64,000 nucleotides of DNA. It comes from Virgibacillus_P tibetensis. Its GTDB lineage: Bacteria; Bacillota; Bacilli; Bacillales; Amphibacillaceae. Of this stretch, positions 53,528 to 62,557 are shown piece by piece. A model generated the notes under the pieces. The model was given only the letters and a program-made list of their open reading frames with translations. It made no database searches and was not told the origin of the DNA. The position numbers and the translations under genes are program-made. Each line of letters opens with the position of its first letter. Positions within the stretch are counted from its first letter, which is position 1. Location: positions 297,382-361,381 of the forward strand of contig NZ_JARZFX010000003.1 in NCBI RefSeq assembly GCF_036026595.1. The letters run 5' to 3'.

Positions 53528-54232
53528 TTGTCTGAACAAAATAAACCCTTACCAAGTTTATCGATGTATACAATTACAGCACGTTTATTTACGCATCTTC
53601 AACAATCCATTCAAGATTCTTTCGGCAGTGAAAGTGAGCATCTGATCCAACAGGGTGTAGAGAAATTTGGCTATAAAGAAGCAAAGAGAATAGCTGATCA
53701 AGCTACAGCAGAAGGAGAGAATCATGTCCTGGATCAGTATATTCCAGCTGACTACGATGAGAACAGCAAGTATGGTGAGATAACCATCTACGCATTAATG
53801 GCAAAATTATTTGCTCAGGTTTCAAAAATGATTTCTGACCATTATGGTGAAGAAGGAAAAGATGCGATTCGTGAAGGTGTCCGCACTTTTGGAGAACAAA
53901 GAGGTCGTGGAATTGCAGAAAGAGCTGCACATATGGGGAAAGATGCAACAATTGATAACTATTTATCTCATTATGATATGGGACGTAGTGATTTATTTGA
54001 ATTTGAAAGTGATATTGGTTCAGAAGTAATTGAACAAACCTTTACACAGTGCCCTTTTGGTCAACAATGGGCGGATGACGATATGCATGAATATGGTATT
54101 CTTTACTGTCAGATGATTGATCCGGCAGTAGCAAAAGGCTATAATCCTGATTTTGAAGTTATCCATGATAAATATGTTTTAAAAGAAGGCGTGTGCCACT
54201 TCGAATTCAGATTGAAAGATAAACAAGATTAA
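53528..54232 (+). CDS. ATC hydrolase-family (L-2-amino-thiazoline-4-carboxylate hydrolase-like) protein
   Basis: About 234 residues from the TTG at 53528, 9 bases after AGGAGG. The protein carries the PF14196 pattern in a duplicated helical part (FGYKEAKRIADQA and FGEQRGRGIAERAAH, with two HYGEEGKDAI-like preceding segments) and a C-terminal CPFGQQWADDDMHEYGILYCQMID block with cysteines. The family was named for a cysteine-synthesis enzyme in Pseudomonas, but the role in Bacillaceae is untested. Confidence 0.75.
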   Translation: MSEQNKPLPSLSMYTITARLFTHLQQSIQDSFGSESEHLIQQGVEKFGYKEAKRIADQATAEGENHVLDQYIPADYDENSKYGEITIYALMAKLFAQVSKMISDHYGEEGKDAIREGVRTFGEQRGRGIAERAAHMGKDATIDNYLSHYDMGRSDLFEFESDIGSEVIEQTFTQCPFGQQWADDDMHEYGILYCQMIDPAVAKGYNPDFEVIHDKYVLKEGVCHFEFRLKDKQD

Positions 54233-54241
54233 TAGTAATAC

Positions 54242-54281
54242 AAAATGGCCCAAATCAGCTTAACTGGCTTTGGGTCATTTT
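54242..54281. terminator. Bidirectional terminator at 54.26 kb
   Basis: AAAATGGCCCAAA (54242-54254) pairs with TTTGGGTCATTTT (54269-54281), one G-T pair, between convergent genes. Confidence 0.75.
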
Positions 54282-54289
54282 CGCTTTTA

Positions 54290-54679
54290 TTATTCTTTTT
54301 TTACTTTTCTTACGATAAAATAAACGAATAGCGCAACTATCGCATAGACCACAAAGAAAACAATGAATCCCCACAGCCCCATTACTGCATCAGCAAATTC
54401 CATATTGCCTCTATTTGTTATAGCCTGCTGAAGTTCAATCGCAAAAACCAGCACAACCATGACAGTAAATGTATAGATGAATGATAGTATCGCAATACTC
54501 CATTTCATTTTCTCAACAATTTTAAATCCAGCATAAACAAAGAAAAATGTAACAATCCCAATGATGCCTATTACCCAAAAATGCAGATCTTTATCAGTCA
54601 TATGGAGACCAAACATATCTACTAATATATCATGAATCGTGTTTACTATTTCCGCCAGCATAATAACGATTTCTCTCAT
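54290..54679 (-). CDS. Unrecognised three-helix membrane protein
   Basis: A 129-residue protein with three membrane helices (about 33-52, 60-83, 100-124) after an amphipathic start and a basic tail (VRKVKKE). GGGGGTAGG before ATG. No family recognised. Confidence 0.6.
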   Translation of the reverse strand: MREIVIMLAEIVNTIHDILVDMFGLHMTDKDLHFWVIGIIGIVTFFFVYAGFKIVEKMKWSIAILSFIYTFTVMVVLVFAIELQQAITNRGNMEFADAVMGLWGFIVFFVVYAIVALFVYFIVRKVKKE

Positions 54680-54741
54680 TGCCTACCCCCAACCAGATAT
54701 GTTTACCACTATAAAGTAGTAACACATAACCCAAATATTAA

Positions 54742-54770
54742 AAAAGGAACGACAAGAAATCGTTCCTTTT
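54742..54770 (-). terminator. Terminator of the amino-acid ABC operon
   Basis: AAAAGGAACGA (54742-54752) and TCGTTCCTTTT (54760-54770) form an 11-bp stem about 100 bases after the ATPase stop on the minus strand. Confidence 0.75.
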
Positions 54771-54867
54771 ACTTAGCAGAATTTCAATATTCAATTCCTC
54801 AGTCCCCTGTCATTTTGTCAGCATTGAAGCAAGCTGCACTACTATTGTTATGCTTCAGGTCAATGGA

Positions 54868-55635
54868 CTATTCCAACACAATCTCTTGAGTAACATCCTG
54901 CAAGAACCGCTTCGTTCGCTCTTCTTTAGGATGATTAAATATCTCATCAGAACTTCCTTCTTCTATAATTAATCCTCCATCCATAAATATTACTCTGTCG
55001 GCAACATCCTTTGCAAATGCCATTTCATGGGTTACAACGATCATCGTCATTCCCTCACGTGCTAATTCTTTCATAACTTGTAGTACTTCCCGAATCAGCT
55101 CTGGATCCAAGGCAGATGTTGGTTCATCATAAAGCATTACCATTGGTTCCATGGATAAAGCCCTTGCAATCGCAACCCGCTGTTGTTGACCACCTGATAA
55201 TTGTGACGGATAATGATCCATTCTATCAGCCAGCCCTACTTTTGTTAATAATTCAATTGCATGTGCTTTCGCTGTCTCAGGATCTGATTTCTTAATTACA
55301 ATTGGCCCCTCTTGCACATTTTCCAATGCTGTTTTATGTGGAAACAAGTTAAATTGCTGAAATACAAATCCTGTATTTTTTCGCAATTCCCTAATTGTAT
55401 CTTTTCTTTTTTTATTTAAAGGCTGTCCTGCTTCCACTTCCATTTTTCCAAGCTTAACTATTCCTCCGTTCGGTTCTTCTAAAAAAGTAATACAGCGCAG
55501 CAAGGTGGATTTACCTGAACCACTCGGTCCCATTATAACGACAACCTCACTTTGATTTACTGTTAAATTAATATCTTTCAGAACTTCGTTTTCCTTAAAA
55601 CTCTTCTTAATGTTGCTCAGTTTAATAACTTCCAA
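54868..55635 (-). CDS. Polar amino-acid ABC transporter, ATPase
   Basis: About 255 residues from the TTG at 55635 (AAAGGGG 8 bases before; a GTG at 55644 lies inside that site). GPSGSGKSTLLR (Walker A), QFNLFPHKTALENV (Q loop, as in amino-acid importers), LSGGQQQRVAIARAL (signature), MLYDEPTSALDPE (Walker B) and the switch histidine in VVTHEM. It powers the transporter formed with the permease and binding protein in the same operon. Confidence 0.9.
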   Translation of the reverse strand: MEVIKLSNIKKSFKENEVLKDINLTVNQSEVVVIMGPSGSGKSTLLRCITFLEEPNGGIVKLGKMEVEAGQPLNKKRKDTIRELRKNTGFVFQQFNLFPHKTALENVQEGPIVIKKSDPETAKAHAIELLTKVGLADRMDHYPSQLSGGQQQRVAIARALSMEPMVMLYDEPTSALDPELIREVLQVMKELAREGMTMIVVTHEMAFAKDVADRVIFMDGGLIIEEGSSDEIFNHPKEERTKRFLQDVTQEIVLE

Positions 55636-55680
55636 AAGGTTCACCCCTTTCAGCGAAAAAATAGTGAAAGTTACTGAATT

Positions 55681-56334
55681 CTATACTAAATGCCTTGATG
55701 TTCTCTTTTCTAATCGATCTAATAATATGGTGAAGAAAGTAATTACAATCCAATATAAAACGGCAGCCAGCAAATAAATGGTAAGCGGCTCAAACGTTCT
55801 GGCAATGATTAATGTGGACATTTGCAATAATTCCGTAACCGTAATAACAGACACTAATGAAGTATCTTTAATTAGAATAATATAAGTATTTGATAAAGTT
55901 GGTATCGCTATTCTGATACTTTGAGGCAATATGATTCTTCTCATAGCCTCCCCATAAGTCATGCCCATAGATACTGCAGCTTCCATTTGACCTTTATCTA
56001 CTGCTAAAATAGATGCCCGGAATGACTCAGATAAGTAAGCTCCTGCATTTAAGCTTAACGCAAGTATACCAGAGGGTATCGGATCCAGTTCTATGTTAAT
56101 TTGAGGCAACCCATAATAGATTACAAAAATCTGAACGAGCAATGGCGTCCCCCTAAACATGGAAACATAGATACCGCCAATTATTTTAAGGGGTTTTATT
56201 TTAGATATTCTTGCCAAAGCAGTAAAGAATCCCAATGCTAACGCGATTACTATTGATATAACTGCCAGCATAATTGTAATTAGTGTAGCATTTAATAAGG
56301 GCGGTAATGCTTCAATGATTATCGAGTAGTTCAT
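55681..56334 (-). CDS. Polar amino-acid ABC transporter, permease
   Basis: A 217-residue permease with about five helices, of the HisM/GlnP/TcyB type. The EAA loop EAAVSMGMTYGEAMRRIILPQ contacts the ATPase. GGATAC spacing: AAGGTGAGGGGGGAG before ATG. It sits between the dehydrogenase and ATPase genes with 23 and 45 base gaps. Confidence 0.88.
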   Translation of the reverse strand: MNYSIIIEALPPLLNATLITIMLAVISIVIALALGFFTALARISKIKPLKIIGGIYVSMFRGTPLLVQIFVIYYGLPQINIELDPIPSGILALSLNAGAYLSESFRASILAVDKGQMEAAVSMGMTYGEAMRRIILPQSIRIAIPTLSNTYIILIKDTSLVSVITVTELLQMSTLIIARTFEPLTIYLLAAVLYWIVITFFTILLDRLEKRTSRHLV

Positions 56335-56357
56335 TTTGTATCTCCCCCCTCACCTTT

Positions 56358-57530
56358 CTAGTTATGAATCTGCAAATCTTTTTCCAAACTTTCAACGTAA
56401 TTAATGGTTATACCCCTGTCATCCAACTCACGAATAAAGGGATCGAATCGATTTCCAATTATAATTTCCTCAATAGGCAATACCCCGGTTTCAGTTACCC
56501 TTCCATTAATAATCCAGCTTGCCATCAGCATCGCAGGAATAGCTGTCGTCTTAGCCATTGAGGTAATCCCTCGATCATGATCATAACAATCAACCATTTC
56601 CCACGTATGGGCAATTTGTTTACCATTACTTTTACCTTTTACCTCTACCCGTACTACAGTTATGTCTTCATTTGATGTTCCACGTAATTTAGGCTCAAGA
56701 ATCTTTTCTGTAAATTTCTTTGGACTAAGTGATACACCATCTATCTCTACTGTTTCTTCATCTAAAAAGCCTAACTCGGAAAGCACCGACATTTTATTCC
56801 AATGCCCAGCGTAGCGCACCGTCTTCTCATAAAGTTTATTCACACGGCCTTTTAACGTATGTGCTGCACTATGTGCGTCTGTTATAACTGCTTCACATTC
56901 TCCTACAGGCTCTGGGAATGTCATTTTCTCTAGCCCAGAAAGTGGCGGCAGATTAATTAGCTTGCCATTCTCAGCTGCTAGAGCAGGCCTTGTGTAGAGT
57001 CCCATTACACTTTCCAGTCGAAACACAACTTGATACCATAAAGGTGGTACCGGGTTTCTGGGAATACCACCACAAATCATGACAGCCTCCTCGGCCTCAT
57101 CCAACATTTCAATTCCCTTAGCCGCTAAAAAGTTAGTTATTCCTGGGGCTACGCCACAACCAGGAACTATAATAATCCCCGCCTCTTTAGCCTTTTCGTC
57201 TAATTTATATTTTTCTTCGAATTTAGATCCAACTAAATCAACAAGATTACATTTAGCTTTAATAGCAGCATTGACTGCTGGCATGCTTAAGGAATGAGGC
57301 AAACAAGCTATTGCAACGTCAGCATCTTTGATAACTTCATATATCTCTGATTCATTCTCTAAACTTGCAACTCTACCAATTACCTTAGGCTCAGCAGAGA
57401 TATCGATACAGCGATCAACGCTTTCCTTCAACCCATCAACTGCGGTTATTTTTTCTATATTTGGGTTAGTTACAATTTCACTAACTACAGTTGTACCTAT
57501 CATTCCTGTGCCTAATACAACTACGTGCAT
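56358..57530 (-). CDS. Lysine 6-dehydrogenase-like (saccharopine dehydrogenase family)
   Basis: A 390-residue enzyme with a Rossmann start VVVLGTGMIGTTVVSEI and C-terminal Sacchrp_dh_C domain. Blocks GVAPGITNFLAAKG, CGGIPRNPVPPLWYQ and the final VTETGVLPIEEIIIG match the Geobacillus lysine 6-dehydrogenase pattern (single chain, about 385 residues), which turns lysine to allysine with NAD. Other family members act on saccharopine or other amino acids, so the substrate is an inference. It is embedded in an ABC importer operon, which points to uptake and oxidation of the same amino acid. Confidence 0.72.
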   Translation of the reverse strand: MHVVVLGTGMIGTTVVSEIVTNPNIEKITAVDGLKESVDRCIDISAEPKVIGRVASLENESEIYEVIKDADVAIACLPHSLSMPAVNAAIKAKCNLVDLVGSKFEEKYKLDEKAKEAGIIIVPGCGVAPGITNFLAAKGIEMLDEAEEAVMICGGIPRNPVPPLWYQVVFRLESVMGLYTRPALAAENGKLINLPPLSGLEKMTFPEPVGECEAVITDAHSAAHTLKGRVNKLYEKTVRYAGHWNKMSVLSELGFLDEETVEIDGVSLSPKKFTEKILEPKLRGTSNEDITVVRVEVKGKSNGKQIAHTWEMVDCYDHDRGITSMAKTTAIPAMLMASWIINGRVTETGVLPIEEIIIGNRFDPFIRELDDRGITINYVESLEKDLQIHN

Positions 57531-57565
57531 CCTATCTCCTCCTCTAAGTGATTACTAATATTCGT

Positions 57566-58375
57566 CTATTTAATTAATGGCTCTGAGTCAAACCATGCTT
57601 TATAAATTTCAGCATAAGTTCCATCTTCATGCATATTTTCTAGCTCTTCATTGAGCTTTGCAACAAGGTCATCACTACCCTTTTTAACTGCCATTCCTAT
57701 TTCATCTTTATTCAAAATATCACTAACTATCTTGATAGCCAGATCCTCTTCTTGAATGTTATGACTCATTAATAGTTGATCATTTATTATTACATCCAGT
57801 CTTCCATTCAATAAATCCTGAATATAATCATTTACTGTTTTATACAGTGTTACATCTGCACCTTCAACACTATTGGCAACTTCTTCAAAAGTAGTACCTC
57901 CTCCAACACCGACTTTCTTACCTTCAATGTCTTCCAGAACGGAAATATCATCTGTTTCTTCACGAGTAATCAATACAGAGCCTGTAACTACATAGGGATC
58001 CGTAAAATCTACGCTTTCTTTTCTTTCTTCTGTTACGGTCATTTGTGCAATAATAACGTCAAATTTGTCCGATTGAAGTCCACCAATAAGACTATCCCAG
58101 CTTGTAGCAACAAATTCAGTTTCTACACCCAGCCTATCCGCTAGCTCGTTAGCAATGTCAACATCAAACCCAATGTACTCATTATCATCACCTAAATAGT
58201 TAAATGGTCGAAATGTCCCCTCAAATCCAACGCGCAAAACTTCGGATTCCTGCACTCTATTCAGGGAACCTTTTCCCTCCTCTTCATTTGTATTTTCGCC
58301 ACTTGCCTGGTCACCACATGCCGCAATTACTAAGAACAGAAATAAACTAACTACAATCAGATAAATACGTTTCAT
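57566..58375 (-). CDS. Amino-acid ABC transporter, substrate-binding lipoprotein
   Basis: A 269-residue SBP_bac_3 protein with a lipobox (VIAACGDQ) and the family blocks VGFEGTFRPFNYLGD, GFDVDIANELADRLG, DVIIAQMTVTEERKE and GKKVGVGGGTTFEEV. It captures a polar amino acid outside and delivers it to the permease. Promoter-proximal gene of the operon; a cre site sits 18 bases upstream of the start. Confidence 0.9.
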   Translation of the reverse strand: MKRIYLIVVSLFLFLVIAACGDQASGENTNEEEGKGSLNRVQESEVLRVGFEGTFRPFNYLGDDNEYIGFDVDIANELADRLGVETEFVATSWDSLIGGLQSDKFDVIIAQMTVTEERKESVDFTDPYVVTGSVLITREETDDISVLEDIEGKKVGVGGGTTFEEVANSVEGADVTLYKTVNDYIQDLLNGRLDVIINDQLLMSHNIQEEDLAIKIVSDILNKDEIGMAVKKGSDDLVAKLNEELENMHEDGTYAEIYKAWFDSEPLIK

Positions 58376-58392
58376 TTTTCAACCTCCCGTTT

Positions 58393-58406
58393 TGTTAGCG
58401 CTTACA
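58393..58406. promoter_or_regulatory. CcpA cre site
   Basis: TGTTAGCGCTTACA fits the cre consensus TGWNANCGNTNWCA at all fixed positions. It is just upstream of the binding-protein start, where CcpA would block transcription. Confidence 0.65.
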
Positions 58407-58443
58407 ACGTAAAAATATTTTTTAAAAAAACTTATGCTTTTAT

Positions 58444-58467
58444 TGTAGCACTACATTGTAGTACAAT
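58444..58467. promoter_or_regulatory. Palindromic operator, probably for the divergent GntR regulator
   Basis: ATTGTA-G-TACAAT (58455-58467) is a perfect palindrome. TGTAG-CA-CTACA (58444-58455) overlaps it. FadR/FCD regulators bind short palindromes of this TTGTxxACAA kind in divergent promoter regions. Regulation is inferred. Confidence 0.5.
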
Positions 58468-58584
58468 TATTATACGTAGTGTAACCTTGAATATTATCAA
58501 TTGTCAATAATAATCGGAAAATTTATTTCATTTTACATAAGCGTGCCCAATCTAGTACGCTTTAATTAAAAAGGAGAATAGTAA

Positions 58585-59262
58585 ATGGAAGATAAGTATT
58601 CTATAAAAAATCATGTCTATAAAACATTAAAGGAAGCAATCTTATCCAGAAAATTACCGCCTGGGAAACAAATAGTAGAAAACACCATTTCCACCAAACT
58701 AAAAGTTAGCCGCACCCCTGTTAGAAACGCCATTAACCAGCTCGCTGTAGAAGGTCTGGTAGAAATAAGACCTAATAAAGGAGCATTTGTAATTAACCCT
58801 ACACTTGAGGAAATTCTTCAGGCATACAGTTTAAGAAAAGAATTAGAATTAATGGCAATTGACGTGTCAATTAACCACCTGAGTGACAGTGATATGGATG
58901 AATTAGAGCGGATTGTAAAAGAAGAAAAAGAGGCGCTTTTTAAAAAGCATATTGCGAATTACTTAAATGCTAACGAAAAGTTCCATTTAGCTATCGTAAA
59001 ACAATGCAAAAATAAGTTTTTAATTGAATTTATTGAAAAGCTTATTAGCCAAACATCTATATATCTGATGCTTTTTGACGTTTTCTTTGAAGATTCTTCT
59101 TCCCAGCCTTATGGGCATAAAGAGCATCTTGAAATCATTCAATTAATGAAACAAAAAAAGCACAAAGAAGTAAAAATCTGTTTAGCGAAACATTTTGATA
59201 ATGCCATTAGCAGCTTAGATGTACAGTCTGATTACAGTGATTTAGAGGGTATTTTTGATTAG
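58585..59262 (+). CDS. GntR-family regulator, FadR subfamily (FCD)
   Basis: A 225-residue regulator: winged helix (about 5-75, LSRKLPPGKQIVENTISTKLKVSRTPVRNAINQL split across the helix-turn-helix) and an FCD ligand domain (about 80-215) with metal-type residues in the AYSLRKELELMAID and ANEKFHLAIV helices. Divergent from the amino-acid ABC operon and most likely its repressor. AAAGGAG before ATG. Confidence 0.87.
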   Translation: MEDKYSIKNHVYKTLKEAILSRKLPPGKQIVENTISTKLKVSRTPVRNAINQLAVEGLVEIRPNKGAFVINPTLEEILQAYSLRKELELMAIDVSINHLSDSDMDELERIVKEEKEALFKKHIANYLNANEKFHLAIVKQCKNKFLIEFIEKLISQTSIYLMLFDVFFEDSSSQPYGHKEHLEIIQLMKQKKHKEVKICLAKHFDNAISSLDVQSDYSDLEGIFD

Positions 59263-59312
59263 TTAGTTGCAGTAATATTTTGTTTGCTCGTTTTTTAGTA
59301 GTAAAGAAAAAA

Positions 59313-59344
59313 CGAACAGGTCCGATAAAACTGGACTCTGTTCG
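59313..59344. terminator. Bidirectional terminator after gntR
   Basis: CGAACAG-GTCC (59313-59323) and GGAC-T-CTGTTCG (59333-59344) form a bulged stem between convergent genes. Confidence 0.7.
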
Positions 59345-59374
59345 CTTTCATTTACGACTAAATACTTTGAAATA

Positions 59375-59803
59375 CTACCTTTCCCTATAAACTACCCTCG
59401 TTTTACATAGCATGTCATGCAAAGCTTTCTTTTCTGCATTCCACCCAGCCATCATAAATCCGATGAATAATGAAAGTAAGGATAAAACATAGGCAAAGTA
59501 TCTACCTATTGATTTCAGGAGGCTGATCTTTGACATATCTGTATTGACTACTTGTATTCTGCAAATCAACTTACCCGGAGATCCTTTATATCTGCTTGCA
59601 GTGAAAATCACCACAAATACTGCATTGTATATTAGTGATGCGACATCTTCTGAAGTAGAAGTCGTTCCCACATTGAATGAATGCATAAAACCCTCATCTT
59701 TAATTAATAGTGCTATTATCCAAATCAAAGCGTAGAAAAATACTGCGTCAATCAGAGTTGCCAAAGCCCGAATCCAGAAGCCAGCCGGGGCGTGATTGTT
59801 CAT
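59375..59803 (-). CDS. RDD-family membrane protein, copy 1
   Basis: About 142 residues from the ATG at 59803. HAPAGFWIRALATLIDAVFFY is the RDD start (Arg, Asp), then SRYKGSPGKLICRIQVVNTDMSKISLLKSIGRYFAY and WNAEKKALHDMLCKTRVVYRE in the last third. Very similar along its whole length to the copy at 61314-61751 beyond the oxidase gene. Its start overlaps the oxidase stop region, so they are co-transcribed. Confidence 0.85.
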   Translation of the reverse strand: MNNHAPAGFWIRALATLIDAVFFYALIWIIALLIKDEGFMHSFNVGTTSTSEDVASLIYNAVFVVIFTASRYKGSPGKLICRIQVVNTDMSKISLLKSIGRYFAYVLSLLSLFIGFMMAGWNAEKKALHDMLCKTRVVYRER

Positions 59804-59805
59804 TA

Positions 59806-61167
59806 TCAATCTATAACCTTACCTGGATTAAGAAGACCTTTTGGGTCCAATACTGCTTTAATCTTCCGCATAACATTTAGTGCTTCGCCATGCTCCTTTT
59901 CCTGATACTTTTGCTTGCCAACACCAACACCATGTTCTCCCGTGCACGTACCACCTCTTGCAAGCGCATAATCAACAATACGCTCATTTACTTCTGTTGC
60001 TTTTACTATATCTGCGGGCTCATTGACATCTATCATTAGTAGAATATGATAATTCCCGTCGCCAACATGACCTACTATTCCTCCGACAAGCCCGGAAGCT
60101 TCAACGGCTTCTCGTCCATCCTTAATAGCACCTGCAAGTTCAGAAATAGGCAGGCATACATCAGTTACCATCTGTTTCTTCCCCGGATTGCCATGCAGAA
60201 ATGCATAGGCTGCATTATGCCGGGCTTCCCAAAGACGGTTTCTTCCCGCAGTATCGGATTCAAATGCAAGTTCCTGACAGTTATTATCACTTATAATTTC
60301 CTTAGTAAACTCGACATCTTGCTGAAGCCCCGCTTCGTTTCCGTGAAATTCAAGAAACAATGTCGGCACTTCCTTATAATCGGTGTCGCTAAAAATGTTT
60401 ATTTGTTTCATCGAATGCTCATCGACCAGTTCAACCCGCGCTACTGGGATGCCTGCCTGCAGGATACTAATCACCGCATCTACAGCGTCGTCTACAGTAT
60501 CAAATGCAGCGCGCCCAGCCATCGTGTGTTCAGGAATGCCGTACACTTTGAAGGTTAACTCTGTAAAACTCCCCAGTGTCCCTTCAGACCCAACAAAGAG
60601 CCCATTCAAATGGTAGCCGGATGAAGATTTGGCTGCCATATTTCCTGTATGTATAATCGTTCCATCTGCAAGAACTACCTCTAAATCACGAACCTGATCA
60701 CGCATCGTCCCGTACTTTACAGATGTCGTTCCACTAGCATTCGTCGCTGTCATACCACCAAGTGTAGCATCAGCTCCAGGGTCTACAGAGAAAAATAATC
60801 CATACTTCTTCAATTCTTTTTCCAGCTGTGTTCGAGTAACACCAGGCTGAACTTTAACAAGGAAATCCTCCGGTCTAACTTCCAGGACATTGTTCATTAA
60901 AGAATAATCTATCATAATACCCGCTTCGTAAGGAATCACATTTCCTTCCAAACTTGTACCAAGTCCATAAGAAACGACAGGTACGCCATTTGCATTCGCC
61001 AGCTTCATAACCTGGCTTACCTCTTGAGTATTTTCCGGAAATACGACAACGTCCGGCAGATGTGGCGTATGATACGACTCATCTGTGCTATGCTGCGCTA
61101 AAACGTTTTCATTTGTTGATACACGATCAGAAGTTAATATAGTCTTTAGCTCATCAATTAAATTCAC
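59806..61167 (-). CDS. FAD-linked 2-hydroxyacid oxidase, GlcD/D-lactate dehydrogenase type
   Basis: A 453-residue enzyme with an FAD-binding PCMH domain (VVSYGLGTSLEGNVIP, VKVQPGVTRTQLEKELKKYG, DPGADATLGGMTATNASGT) and FAD-oxidase C-terminal domain ending CTGEHGVGVGKQKY and LDPKGLLNPGKV. It oxidises D-lactate, glycolate or a related 2-hydroxyacid into the respiratory chain. No GlcE/GlcF partners adjoin, as for single-gene D-lactate dehydrogenases. GTG start behind GGGGG. Confidence 0.87.
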   Translation of the reverse strand: MNLIDELKTILTSDRVSTNENVLAQHSTDESYHTPHLPDVVVFPENTQEVSQVMKLANANGVPVVSYGLGTSLEGNVIPYEAGIMIDYSLMNNVLEVRPEDFLVKVQPGVTRTQLEKELKKYGLFFSVDPGADATLGGMTATNASGTTSVKYGTMRDQVRDLEVVLADGTIIHTGNMAAKSSSGYHLNGLFVGSEGTLGSFTELTFKVYGIPEHTMAGRAAFDTVDDAVDAVISILQAGIPVARVELVDEHSMKQINIFSDTDYKEVPTLFLEFHGNEAGLQQDVEFTKEIISDNNCQELAFESDTAGRNRLWEARHNAAYAFLHGNPGKKQMVTDVCLPISELAGAIKDGREAVEASGLVGGIVGHVGDGNYHILLMIDVNEPADIVKATEVNERIVDYALARGGTCTGEHGVGVGKQKYQEKEHGEALNVMRKIKAVLDPKGLLNPGKVID

Positions 61168-61313
61168 CGGTCATTTCCCCCTTACACATAAAAAATTAAT
61201 AATTCATACTACTGATTTTACCATAGTGTTCATTTTATACCAGAAGAAAATACTCACCCCATCCGGAACGAGTATTTTAACAGTTTTAACTTCTTCTGAA
61301 AAAAATAATACCG

Positions 61314-61751
61314 TTAATTCCCCTTCTTCCGGTACACTACTCTCGTACTGCAAATTATATCATGCAATGCTTTCTTTTCTTCATTCCACCCTGCCATCAT
61401 AAAGCCAATTAGTAGTGGGAGTGCGGATAGTATATATGCAAAGTATCTACCAATCGATTTCAGCATGCTGATCTTGGTCATGTCAGTATTCATAACTTGA
61501 ATTCTGCATGCCAGTTTACCTGGAGACCCCATATATCTGCTAGCTGTAAAAATAATGATAAAAACAACGGAATATACGAATCCTGAAATGTTTTCCGAGA
61601 CAGAATTCTCACCGCCATAACCGGAGTTATTAAAATAAGTTGGGTCATTACTGATAACTGCAATAATAGCTGCCAAAACAGCAATAAGCACCGAATCAAT
61701 AACTGTTGCCAAAAATCGAATCCAAAATCCCGCTGGTTTATAAGCATCCAT
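61314..61751 (-). CDS. RDD-family membrane protein, copy 2
   Basis: A 145-residue RDD protein, KPAGFWIRFLATVIDSVLIAVL at the start and SRYMGSPGKLACRIQVMNTDMTKISMLKSIGRYFAY with WNEEKKALHDIICSTRVVYRK. It is clearly paralogous to copy 1 on the other side of the oxidase gene. AAGGAGG lies 11 bases before ATG. About three to four helices. Confidence 0.85.
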   Translation of the reverse strand: MDAYKPAGFWIRFLATVIDSVLIAVLAAIIAVISNDPTYFNNSGYGGENSVSENISGFVYSVVFIIIFTASRYMGSPGKLACRIQVMNTDMTKISMLKSIGRYFAYILSALPLLIGFMMAGWNEEKKALHDIICSTRVVYRKKGN

Positions 61752-61883
61752 TGTAATCCATACCTCCTTCTCTAAATTGCTCTACTGCCAGACAGTACCT
61801 GTTGTCTGGTTGTCAGCTATTGTACGTGCTCATCTAAATTACCTAAACTGTAATCATACAGCTTTATAACGTTACAGAAAATA

Positions 61884-62102
61884 TTACTTCCTTTCAGCCA
61901 AGGCTGCTTTTAAACTTGTTATATCTTCTTCTGTTAACGTAACACCCTTACCCATCTTTTCTTTGTTTGGTGCCCAATCCCTTATATCATATTTAGCTTC
62001 TCTACCGTTCCAGCTTATAAGATTAAGCTCTTTCGTCCAACCCTTAGGTGACTCGGATAGCACTGCAATTGTTTCAACAATTTCATATTTAAGCTCTGCC
62101 AT
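61884..62102 (-). CDS. YdbC/PC4-domain protein
   Basis: A 72-residue protein of the PC4-like YdbC family: VETIAVLSESPKGWTKELNLISWNGREAKYDIRDWAP is cut here at WTKELNLISWNG and KYDIRDW, the single-stranded DNA/RNA-binding PC4 fold motif. Bacillus and Lactococcus YdbC bind single-stranded nucleic acid and may act in transcription. GGAGGAAT before ATG. Confidence 0.82.
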   Translation of the reverse strand: MAELKYEIVETIAVLSESPKGWTKELNLISWNGREAKYDIRDWAPNKEKMGKGVTLTEEDITSLKAALAERK

Positions 62103-62479
62103 GATAATTCCTCCATTTTTATTAAGATAGTTAAATTCACTTCGAATAAAATTGTGGGCACTAAATAATTTGAGGTATAATTTGATGAAGAAAGCTTCCT
62201 TAAAGAATCATGTGGAAATTTTATGTATTTCAAATCTGACAACAATGGATGTATCTCATTTTAGCTTCCACTTTTAAATTTTATCAAACATACTATGATT
62301 ATAAAAGATAAATAATTTATGACGATAAAGCAAGTAGCTTTTTCATTGTTATGCAAAAAGCCAGCTCGCTAGGTAGCTGACCTGAATTAGTTGTAGTTTT
62401 TTTGCTAATACTGGTCATTGTGCAGGCTATGAACTTCCGTACCGGGATTAATTACAATTAAGGGTGAGCCAAAAAAATT
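62103..62479. other. Intergenic, no gene seen
   Basis: About 380 bases, AT-rich. A short inverted repeat near 62353-62380 (GCCAGCTCGC and nearby AGCTGAC) is present. No frame with a ribosome site. Confidence 0.35.
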
Positions 62480-62508
62480 ACCAGCAAATTAACGTATAAT
62501 TTACTGGT
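62480..62508 (-). terminator. Hairpin after the flavodoxin-fold gene
   Basis: ACCAGCAAATTA (62480-62491) pairs with TAATTTACTGGT (62497-62508), one mismatch, about 50 bases after the stop. Confidence 0.6.
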
Positions 62509-62557
62509 GATTCCATTTTTATAAGAAGCAACATCCACTATAGTGAACAAGTACCTT

